A DNA stretch of 5,231 nt from a bacterium (lineage in GTDB: Bacteria; Chlamydiota; Chlamydiia; Chlamydiales; JAFEGQ01). The notes below the pieces were generated by a model. The model searched no databases. It was given only the letters and a program-made list of their open reading frames with translations, and had not been told where the DNA came from. The position numbers were made by a program, and so were the translations under genes. Shown piece after piece: positions 1-5,231 of the stretch. Every line of letters starts with the position of its first letter. Positions within the stretch are counted from its first letter, which is position 1. Location: the NCBI GenBank assembly GCA_021809305.1, contig JAKBAF010000110.1, forward strand, positions 1 through 5,231. Reading direction: 5' to 3'.

Positions 1-7
1 TTTTTTT

Positions 8-15
8 GGAGAGGG
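8..15 (+). promoter_or_regulatory. Shine-Dalgarno site of the GH15 gene
   Basis: The purine-rich GGAGAGGG lies just before the ATG at 19. GGAG at 8-11 leaves a 7-base spacer, which is a normal distance and supports this start. The seven T residues at 1-7 could be the tail of an upstream terminator or simply AT-rich spacer; the window edge prevents a decision. Confidence 0.8.
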
Positions 16-18
16 ATT

Positions 19-2427
19 ATGACAGAGCCTGAAAAAGTACAGCGTCGGTTTGCTCCAGGAGCGCCAGGGATTGAGCCTCGCTGGACCTCTGCTGGCAAGT
101 CAGGTATTGGGACGGCGACAAGCTTGGAGAGCAATGTCTGGTTTACCCTTTCTCATGGGGTTGTAAACGAGGTTTACTATCCTTACATGGACCAGGCCAA
201 CATCCGCGATCTTGAGTTTATCGTCACCGATGGCAAAGGCTATTTTGCGGAAGAGAAGCGCCATATGACCCACAGGATCGAATGGATCGAAAAGGGGGTG
301 CCTGCTTATCGACTCACCAATACATGCAAAGAGGGGCGCTGTGAGATTGTCAAGGTTGTGCAGACAGACCCCCATAGCCATTCGCTCCTCCTTCATGTCA
401 TCTTTCGGCCGCTGATCGGCAATTTAAGCGACTACAAGCTCTACCTACTTGTGGCGCCTCACGTCCGAAACTGTGGTTATGGCAATGATGCATGGATCGA
501 TGATGTGAAAGGGTGGCCGATGCTCTTTGCAAGGCGCCATGGGACCGGACTTGCGGTTGGCTGCTCCTACCCCTTCTTAAAGCGCACTTGTGGCTATGTT
601 GGCGTGAGCGATGGCTGGACCGATCTTAACAAGAATTTTCAGCTCACAGAGCTCTACACAGATGCCCCTCAGGGCAATGTCGCACTAACTGGCGAGATCG
701 ATCTTGAGGGCTGCAATGGAGAATTTCTTATCACGCTCTCTTTTGGCCGTGGGCGGGCAGAGTCGAGCCAGCAAGCTAGGGCTTCGCTTCTAACGGCTTG
801 GGAGACTCTCCATCAGGACTATGTCAATAGCTGGAAAGAGGCGCAAGCCGCCTTCCGAGACTTAGGTGCAAGCGATCCAGAGCTTAGTATGGCCTATCGC
901 ACCTCGACAGCTACTCTTGAAACGCACATGTCCAAGACCCACCTCGGAGGAATGATTGCCAGCCTCTCAATCCCTTGGGGGCTCTCAAAGGGGGACAATG
1001 ATATTGGTGGCTACCATCTTGTTTGGCCGCGCGATCAGGTCTTAAGCAGCATGGGTTTTATGGCGGCTGGTAACTTAACCAAGGCGCGCTACGTTCTCCA
1101 CTTTCTTCTTGCTAACCAAGAGGCGGATGGCCATTGGGTCCAGAACATGTGGGATGATGGCACCCCTTATTGGACAGCTGTTCAGATGGATTCGGTAGGC
1201 CTTCCGATATTGCTGGCAGACGCCTTTCGCAGGAACAATGCGCTCTCCCACTTTAAGGTCGATGAGATGGTGCATAAGGCAGCATCATTTCTCCTGCGTG
1301 AGGGGCCGATCACTGAGCAGGACCGTTGGGAGGAGGATGGTGGCTACACCCCCTTCACCTTAGCCGTCGAGATTGCAGCCCTTCTTGCTGCCGCTGATTT
1401 TGAAGAGTTGTGTGGCAATGAGCGCGCCGCGCGTTATCTTCGCGAGACAGCTGATGCATGGAATGACAATATTGAAAGATGGCTCTACGCCACTGATACC
1501 CCCCTCAGCCGAGAGCTGGGGATTGAAGGCTACTACGTCCGAGTCTCTCCGGCGAACCTTTTGGATGGATGGTCGCCGGTTGGTGGCGATGTCCCCTTGA
1601 AGAACCGCCCAATTGAGGAGGGGGTCGTAAAGGCAAGTGATATGATCTCCTGTGACGCTCTGGCTCTTGTTCGATTTGGCCTTAGGGCTGCCGACGACCC
1701 TCGGATAGAGAATACGGTCAAAGCAATAGATAAAATCCTCAAGGTGGAGACGGCAACAGGTCCTGCTTGGCATCGCTACAATGGGGATGGATATGGCGAG
1801 CATCTCGATGGCTCCCCCTTTGATGGAACGGGGCATGGAAGGGCGTGGCCACTCCTTGCTGGGGAGCGCGGCCACTATGAGATCGCTAAGGGGAACTTTA
1901 GAGAGGCTGAGCGGCTTCTTAGAACCATGATGCGACAGACAGGTCCGGGGGGCTTTCTTCCTGAGCAGATCTGGGAGGCTGCAGATATTCCCGACCACCG
2001 GCTCTATAATGGACAACCCTCAGGGTCTGCGATGCCACTTGTCTGGGCACATTCGGAATTTATCAAGCTCCTTCGCTCTCTAGAGGAGAGAAAGATCTAC
2101 GATATGCCTCCCCAAACATTCGAGCGCTACCAGAAGCGAAAGACCGTCTCTGCACATATGATTTGGCGGTTCGATCAGCAGTTTCACTTTATTCGCAAAG
2201 GCAAGATCTTACGCATTCAGCTACACGCTCCGGCCACTTGTCGATTTACGTTGGATAATTGGGCCTCTTTTACAGACTATGAGAGCCAAGAGACGGGTCT
2301 TACCGTCTATTTTATCGATCTTCCAACCCGCGATCTCGAAGAGGGGGCTAAGGTGACCTTCACCTTCCTTTGGCCTCAAAGCAACACATGGGAGAATCGG
2401 GACTTTAGCGTCCAAGTACGCCCTTAA
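19..2427 (+). CDS. GH15 glucan hydrolase (glucoamylase / glucodextranase type)
   Basis: This 802-residue protein is predicted to release glucose from the non-reducing ends of alpha-glucans with inversion, as GH15 enzymes do. Seen in the sequence: an N-terminal beta-rich region at about residues 15-275, opening with the typical bacterial APGAPG..PRWTSAGKSGIGTA and WFTLSHGVVNEVYYP; an (alpha/alpha)6-type catalytic region at about 290-690; and a beta-rich tail at about 705-802. By motif comparison with fungal and clostridial glucoamylases, HLVWPRD (333-339) carries the subsite -1 Arg338-Asp339 pair, RWEEDGG (436-442) carries the general acid Glu438, and GGFLPEQIW (644-652) carries the general base Glu649. 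GRAWPLLAGERGHYE (607-621) and PLVWAHSEF (673-681) are further family signatures. The length fits bacterial members with this N domain. There is no hydrophobic signal peptide, so a cytoplasmic location and a glycogen or maltodextrin substrate are inferred. Whether it prefers alpha-1,4 (glucoamylase) or alpha-1,6 (glucodextranase) bonds cannot be read from sequence. The frame is intact. Confidence 0.95.
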   Translation: MTEPEKVQRRFAPGAPGIEPRWTSAGKSGIGTATSLESNVWFTLSHGVVNEVYYPYMDQANIRDLEFIVTDGKGYFAEEKRHMTHRIEWIEKGVPAYRLTNTCKEGRCEIVKVVQTDPHSHSLLLHVIFRPLIGNLSDYKLYLLVAPHVRNCGYGNDAWIDDVKGWPMLFARRHGTGLAVGCSYPFLKRTCGYVGVSDGWTDLNKNFQLTELYTDAPQGNVALTGEIDLEGCNGEFLITLSFGRGRAESSQQARASLLTAWETLHQDYVNSWKEAQAAFRDLGASDPELSMAYRTSTATLETHMSKTHLGGMIASLSIPWGLSKGDNDIGGYHLVWPRDQVLSSMGFMAAGNLTKARYVLHFLLANQEADGHWVQNMWDDGTPYWTAVQMDSVGLPILLADAFRRNNALSHFKVDEMVHKAASFLLREGPITEQDRWEEDGGYTPFTLAVEIAALLAAADFEELCGNERAARYLRETADAWNDNIERWLYATDTPLSRELGIEGYYVRVSPANLLDGWSPVGGDVPLKNRPIEEGVVKASDMISCDALALVRFGLRAADDPRIENTVKAIDKILKVETATGPAWHRYNGDGYGEHLDGSPFDGTGHGRAWPLLAGERGHYEIAKGNFREAERLLRTMMRQTGPGGFLPEQIWEAADIPDHRLYNGQPSGSAMPLVWAHSEFIKLLRSLEERKIYDMPPQTFERYQKRKTVSAHMIWRFDQQFHFIRKGKILRIQLHAPATCRFTLDNWASFTDYESQETGLTVYFIDLPTRDLEEGAKVTFTFLWPQSNTWENRDFSVQVRP

Positions 2428-2476
2428 CCTGGCCGAGCTAAGGGGAGCATGAGCACAGAGTGCACGTCCTAGTCTA

Positions 2477-2511
2477 AGGATATTAAATATTTTCTATATC
2501 TTCATTTTTTT
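2477..2511 (+). terminator. Weak AT-rich intrinsic terminator candidate after the GH15 gene
   Basis: AGGATAT (2477-2483) can pair with ATATCTT (2496-2502), including one G-T wobble, around a 12-base loop. Two bases later come seven T residues (2505-2511). The order of hairpin then T tract on the + strand is right for ending the glucan hydrolase transcript, about 50 bases after its stop codon. The stem has only one G-C pair and a large loop, so it would be weak. A chance arrangement in AT-rich DNA is a real alternative. Confidence 0.35.
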
Positions 2512-2515
2512 CAGA

Positions 2516-2536
2516 CCCCTTTTGAGCAAAAGGAGG
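2516..2536 (+). repeat. Inverted repeat / hairpin without U tract
   Basis: CCTTTT (2518-2523) and AAAAGG (2528-2533) form a perfect 6-bp stem with the loop GAGC. It can be extended by two C-G pairs (2516-2517 with 2535-2536) if A2534 bulges out. It is followed by AAAAA on the + strand and by A-rich sequence on the - strand, so it does not fit an intrinsic terminator in either direction. The right arm contains AAAAGGAGG, a perfect ribosome-binding-type sequence with no useful start codon behind it. A role in protecting the 3' end of the upstream transcript is possible but unproven. Confidence 0.5.
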
Positions 2537-2607
2537 AAAAACCTGAAATAAAATAAATATTACACATCTTTGAGTATTTCACCCATTTGTCAGGCTCAGC
2601 CCTCATG

Positions 2608-2623
2608 TAAACAAATTTGTTTA
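2608..2623. promoter_or_regulatory. Perfect 16-bp palindrome, candidate operator
   Basis: TAAACAAATTTGTTTA reads the same on both strands with no mismatch and no spacer. It ends one base before the proposed -35 element at 2625. That position suits a site for a dimeric transcription factor that represses or activates the downstream promoter. The binding protein cannot be identified from this window. The low-complexity AT composition makes a chance palindrome more likely than a mixed sequence of this length would. Confidence 0.5.
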
Positions 2624-2624
2624 G

Positions 2625-2654
2625 TTGGTTTTTTATTACTGCGCCGACTATAAT
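2625..2654 (+). promoter_or_regulatory. Sigma-70-type promoter for the downstream gene
   Basis: The -35 candidate TTGGTT (2625-2630) and a perfect -10 box TATAAT (2649-2654) are separated by 18 bases, within the normal range for the housekeeping sigma factor. Transcription would start near A2661, giving a leader of about 73 bases before the ATG at 2734. A palindrome lies immediately upstream. The perfect -10 and its placement before a long gene make this the best promoter in the window, though the -35 matches the consensus TTGACA at only 4 of 6 positions. Confidence 0.65.
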
Positions 2655-2690
2655 ACTACTAATTAAATTTCATTACATTAAATAGACTAA

Positions 2691-2720
2691 ATGAATCCTG
2701 CGTCCGCAGGCGCTGATTAA
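2691..2720 (+). other. Possible 9-codon upstream reading frame in the leader
   Basis: An ATG at 2691 opens a frame reading MNPASAGAD and stopping at TAA 2718-2720, directly against the Shine-Dalgarno GAGG (2721-2724) of the next gene. Its body overlaps the leader hairpin. No clear ribosome binding site precedes it; the upstream sequence is AT-rich. Translation, and any leader-peptide control of the downstream gene, are therefore only possibilities. The peptide has no run of a single amino acid such as classic attenuator peptides have. Confidence 0.2.
2697..2710 (+). repeat. GC-rich hairpin in the 5' leader
   Basis: CCTGCGTCCGCAGG forms a perfect inverted repeat: CCTGCG and CGCAGG around TC, or more plausibly 5 bp around the tetraloop GTCC. 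It stands out in an AT-rich leader and ends 8 bases before the ribosome binding region of the large downstream gene. In RNA it could affect mRNA stability or ribosome access. It is not followed by a T tract, so it is not a terminator. Confidence 0.55.
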
Positions 2721-2725
2721 GAGGT
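2719..2725 (+). promoter_or_regulatory. Shine-Dalgarno site of the large downstream gene
   Basis: AAGAGGT precedes the ATG at 2734 with about 9 bases between GAGG and the start codon. This favours ATG 2734 over the in-frame TTG at 2725, which would overlap the site. An in-frame TGA at 2692-2694 blocks any much longer N-terminus. Confidence 0.7.
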
Positions 2726-2733
2726 TGCGTGCC

Positions 2734-5231
2734 ATGTCCCAAAAGAGCCAGATGGCCACTTTAAAGGTCACCTTTGATGGCAAGGAGAGCTATATCAAGC
2801 TTGAGGCTACACAGCCTCGAAGGAGTGATGCCGCTGACTATGAGAAGCGGATGCTGGCTTGCTGCTCTGCTGTGGGACCCACCCTCGCCTTCCTATCCCA
2901 AGAGAAGAATCATGAGCCGCTTAAGGTAGATTCACAGGGAAATGTCGTCTTCCCAAAGGTTCTCTACCTCCCCATGCGCTTTAAAGGGGTCCATGCGAAT
3001 AAGCCCGTTCACATTGAAATTGAGAGGGTAGCCAATGTTGCAGGCGTTGCTGGACTAATAAGGGAGGAGAAGCGATCCGATAGCCTTATCTTAAGATCAA
3101 TTGATGACCTCGTCACCTCCTTGCGCTCCCTCGTCCAGTTTATCTGGATTTCGGTGGCAGGAGCGCCTCCTACCAAAGTGCAAGAAGATGCAATCGTTTC
3201 GCAGGTTCTCCGGAGCCAGCAAGGAATTGTTGATGAGGCGGCTAATAAGCAGCTTCCCTTCTCCGTTTTGATTGACGAGCGCGCCGCATTTCTTGAGGAG
3301 CAGGCCCGCGCGACACTCTCTCACTCTGTTATCGATGGGGATGCAGCTCGGAGCCAGGCGGCGCAGTGGAGGCGTCTTGCAGCGCGTCAGCGAATCATTG
3401 AAGAATTAACAGGTAAGCCTCCTGCAGCGAAAGCTCAGCTTGCCAGCCAGCTTCGCGATTCGGTTCTCACGGAATGGGATCAGCTTAGGGTCGGTGAAGA
3501 GATGCGGCTCTGTGTGAGCTGGGAGCAGACGGTTAAGGGGGGTGTCGATTTTAAAGATCCCACGAAGAAGAAGGAGACGGCGAAGCCTGAAGCTCCGTCA
3601 ACCTCCCCTTCTCAGGATAAGAGCGTTCCTGGTGATAAGAAGGGAGCAGCAGATCTTGTCGTACAAGAGGCCGATATTCCTGAGCGGGCAATGGTCTGGG
3701 TGGTGGCAAAAAAAGAGGAGGATGGCTCCTCAACTGTCCATTTTGTCAATACCACAACGGCGCTTGATAGACTCTTCCCTCAGCAAGTGGAGCTCCACGT
3801 TCCAAGCCACAGAATCGCTGAGAAGGAGGAGGAGAGCTCGCTTCTCACAAACCTTAAAGAGCAAGGAATACAGCTTGGAGGGCTTGGGGGATTAAATCCG
3901 GGGTTCACGGGCTCTAAAAATGTTGTAAAATTTCGAGGTGTTAAGGGGGCGGCTGTCAAGCACGTCCTCGGTGCCGTTCTTGCCATTCAACTTGTTGACT
4001 ATAAGGTGAGTGGATCGCCACTCGCTGCTGCTGCTGAGTACGCTAAGGCAGCCGAGGGTTGGAATGACCTTAGTGAAGAGGAGAAGAAGGAGAGAGCTAA
4101 AGAATTTTGTAAGAGTCTTGAGGTGCTGGGTTTTATTGGAGCGGGGTTGCAGGAACTACGAAGTTGCCTCTTTCTTCGCAACACTCGTATGTGTGAGATC
4201 GAGGAGAAGATGATGGAGGTCTTTACTCAAGGTCGCTCTCTTCTTGACTTTGAGGATCAGGGAGGAACCCCAGATCGGGTCTTTGAGGCCATCTTTGCCA
4301 CTCTTGAAGAGGGCGGAGGGTCGCGCGAGTACCTAAGCCAGCTGCGTCGCATTAAACCTGGCATGCCACAAGAGAAGCGGATTGATGAGCTTGAGCGGGC
4401 GATGAACCCAAAGAGCTGGCGTTATGAGCGATTCATTAGATGTTTAGCGACGCTCTCTAGCTGCTACGAGAAGACGTTCGATCTTCTACAAGAGAATGAG
4501 CGCTACAGAAAACTGATTATCGATTCAGCGCAGAGCCTTTGGAAGGAGGCGCAGAGCCATAGGGAAGAGATTTTTGGGAGCGATCCGCTGACCCAAAAAA
4601 GAGAGCTCGAGGCGTTGAATCGCCTGCTAGCGCCAGTTGTACAAAAGGTGCATGCAATAGACAGTGAATCGGGCAAAACACTCGAAGCCATCATTGATTC
4701 GGGCTATTTGGAGTTTACGGGCGATCTGAGAACGCCGCGGCCAGCTGAGATTGGCGCGCCGATTCAGGATCGACCTTCGACCCCAGAGACGCCATTCAAG
4801 CCTGCGCTCGTAACCATTCCAGCCGCGCTTAGCTCGCCAAATTCAAGCGACCTCCAGGCCAATTGGACCAAGATGGATCCGGTAGAGAGAGGAGAGCTCG
4901 TGCAGTCTTGGGCAGCTGAGGCTGACCGGCTAGTTGCGTCGGGCTCGCATGCGACATTAAGAGATCTTGTTGCGGGTATTGTCGATGTTCTACCCGAGGT
5001 GGGGCTTGACCTTGCAACTCTTGCGAAAGAGGCATTAGATCATTGCGACTCCCTTATGGCACGTTGGGAACGCGATCCTCCTCGCTCTTTCGAGCGAGGA
5101 CAGCTCGTGCAATATATGCATCAATTTGCAAATCGAATGCCTGGCTTAAGCCAAGGGGAGAGAAGCGAGGTAGGAGAGCGCTGGGCGCACAAACTATTAG
5201 GCGCTAACTCCACTCAAGCGATTCGCGACTG
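2734..5231 (+). CDS. Large protein of unknown function, 3'-partial (at least 832 residues)
   Basis: I do not recognise this protein. The frame is open from ATG 2734 to the window edge without a stop, so the C-terminus is missing. Long uninterrupted coding sequence, a good ribosome binding site and an upstream promoter support a real gene. There is no signal peptide and no hydrophobic run long enough for a clear membrane span; the longest are about residues 132-144 and 411-421. Layout: an N-terminal region (1-269) with beta-like segments, then helical charged sequence; a Lys/Glu/Pro/Ser-rich linker (about 275-303); a middle region (about 304-665) that contains a Gly-rich patch (378-393) and then long charged, probably helical sequence; a Pro/Thr-rich linker (about 667-705); and a C-terminal region from 706 with an internal repeat. 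Glu, Lys, Arg and Leu are abundant. No enzyme motif such as a P-loop or a metal-binding His cluster was seen. A structural, scaffold or secreted effector-like role is conceivable, but nothing in the sequence decides it. Confidence 0.85.
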   Translation, partial: MSQKSQMATLKVTFDGKESYIKLEATQPRRSDAADYEKRMLACCSAVGPTLAFLSQEKNHEPLKVDSQGNVVFPKVLYLPMRFKGVHANKPVHIEIERVANVAGVAGLIREEKRSDSLILRSIDDLVTSLRSLVQFIWISVAGAPPTKVQEDAIVSQVLRSQQGIVDEAANKQLPFSVLIDERAAFLEEQARATLSHSVIDGDAARSQAAQWRRLAARQRIIEELTGKPPAAKAQLASQLRDSVLTEWDQLRVGEEMRLCVSWEQTVKGGVDFKDPTKKKETAKPEAPSTSPSQDKSVPGDKKGAADLVVQEADIPERAMVWVVAKKEEDGSSTVHFVNTTTALDRLFPQQVELHVPSHRIAEKEEESSLLTNLKEQGIQLGGLGGLNPGFTGSKNVVKFRGVKGAAVKHVLGAVLAIQLVDYKVSGSPLAAAAEYAKAAEGWNDLSEEEKKERAKEFCKSLEVLGFIGAGLQELRSCLFLRNTRMCEIEEKMMEVFTQGRSLLDFEDQGGTPDRVFEAIFATLEEGGGSREYLSQLRRIKPGMPQEKRIDELERAMNPKSWRYERFIRCLATLSSCYEKTFDLLQENERYRKLIIDSAQSLWKEAQSHREEIFGSDPLTQKRELEALNRLLAPVVQKVHAIDSESGKTLEAIIDSGYLEFTGDLRTPRPAEIGAPIQDRPSTPETPFKPALVTIPAALSSPNSSDLQANWTKMDPVERGELVQSWAAEADRLVASGSHATLRDLVAGIVDVLPEVGLDLATLAKEALDHCDSLMARWERDPPRSFERGQLVQYMHQFANRMPGLSQGERSEVGERWAHKLLGANSTQAIRD
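3550..3642 (+). other. Low-complexity linker 1 within the large protein
   Basis: Residues of about 273-303 read as a Lys/Glu cluster (KKKETAKPEAP) followed by Ser/Pro/Asp/Lys-rich sequence (STSPSQDKSVPGDKK). The composition is typical of a flexible, disordered connector and marks a boundary between the N-terminal and middle regions. The Arg-rich frame read in +2 across this stretch is a by-product of the AAG/GAG codons here. Confidence 0.6.
4732..4848 (+). other. Proline-rich linker 2 within the large protein
   Basis: Residues of about 667-705 contain nine prolines among Thr, Ser, Ala and Ile (for example RPSTPETPFKP), flanked by charged, helix-prone sequence on both sides. This looks like an extended connector between the middle region and the repeat-bearing C-terminal region. 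Confidence 0.55.
4852..5231 (+). repeat. Diverged tandem protein repeat in the C-terminal region
   Basis: Two units share the pattern L.A.W....P...ERG[EQ]LVQ......A[DN]R[LM]. In unit 1, L707, A709, W711, P716 and ERGELVQ (718-724) are followed by ADRL (730-733). In unit 2, L774, A776, W778, P782 and ERGQLVQ (787-793) are followed by ANRM (799-802). The spacing is 67-69 residues because of a 2-residue insertion in unit 2. The DNA under the core (4885-4905 and 5092-5112) matches at 18 of 21 bases, suggesting duplication rather than chance. Unit 2 runs into the window edge, so the copy number is unknown. Confidence 0.6.

Larger units (their letters stand above)
2428..2733. other. AT-rich intergenic regulatory region
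   Basis: This gap of about 306 bases contains no convincing gene on either strand. Hand counting gives about 30% G+C for 2461-2700, against roughly half in the flanking genes. It holds a terminator candidate, a second hairpin, a 16-bp palindrome, a promoter and a structured leader, each listed separately. The first 40 bases or so after the stop of the glucan hydrolase, and the stretch at about 2540-2600, show nothing I can assign. No tRNA-like cloverleaf was recognised. Confidence 0.75.

Noticed and set aside
1360..2016. Long open frame on the - strand (218 residues)
   Set aside because: It lies wholly inside the catalytic region of the well-supported GH15 gene, and its translation shows no recognisable domain. 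It is a by-product of the codon use on the other strand.
2528..2552. Small gene behind the AAAAGGAGG sequence
   Set aside because: No ATG, GTG or TTG stands at a workable distance, and CTG 2543 is followed by AAA and then TAA. No small protein can be supported.
2571..2652. Short frame from a TTG near 2572 through the promoter region
   Set aside because: It has no ribosome binding site, crosses the palindrome and the -35/-10 elements, and ends at the -10 box. Regulatory DNA explains the stretch better.
2662..2683. Direct repeat ATTAAAT (2662-2668 and 2677-2683) in the leader
   Set aside because: Seven-base repeats are expected by chance in DNA this AT-rich, and they sit downstream of the likely start site with no further copies.
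2428..2733. CRISPR array, insertion sequence ends or a tRNA/attachment site in the gap
   Set aside because: There are no regularly spaced repeats, no transposase fragments, no paired terminal inverted repeats and no cloverleaf-like sequence.
3542..3895. Arg-rich open frame of 117 residues in another + frame
   Set aside because: Its Arg runs arise from reading the Lys/Glu codons (AAG, GAG) of the linker out of frame, and it sits inside the long continuous frame from 2734.

Overview
The window holds two long genes on the + strand, one complete and one cut by the right edge, separated by an AT-rich regulatory gap of about 306 bases. Coding DNA is near half G+C, while 2461-2700 is only about 30% G+C by hand count. 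Good Shine-Dalgarno sites precede both genes and there is a consensus-like -35/-10 promoter, so the source is a bacterium. The phylum cannot be fixed: the only recognisable protein belongs to a family that is widespread in bacteria, and the second protein is not recognised.

Layout. Bases 1-18 end in a Shine-Dalgarno site. Bases 19-2427 encode an intact 802-residue GH15 glucoamylase/glucodextranase-type glucan hydrolase with no signal peptide. The gap 2428-2733 contains, in order: a weak AT-rich terminator candidate; a stronger hairpin without a U tract; a perfect 16-bp palindrome touching a -35 element; a TATAAT -10 box; a short leader with a 6-bp hairpin; and a possible 9-codon upstream reading frame whose stop abuts the next ribosome binding site. 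From 2734 to the window end an open frame of at least 832 codons encodes a large, apparently soluble protein of unknown function. It has three putative folded regions joined by two low-complexity linkers. Its visible C-terminal part holds a diverged internal repeat with a spacing of about 67-69 residues.

How the genes relate. The promoter in the gap suggests that the second gene is transcribed from its own start, possibly under an operator. There is no sequence evidence that it works with the glucan hydrolase. The hydrolase by itself points to intracellular release of glucose from maltodextrin, glycogen or a related alpha-glucan. The most interesting material is the unrecognised repeat-bearing protein and its palindrome-equipped promoter and leader.
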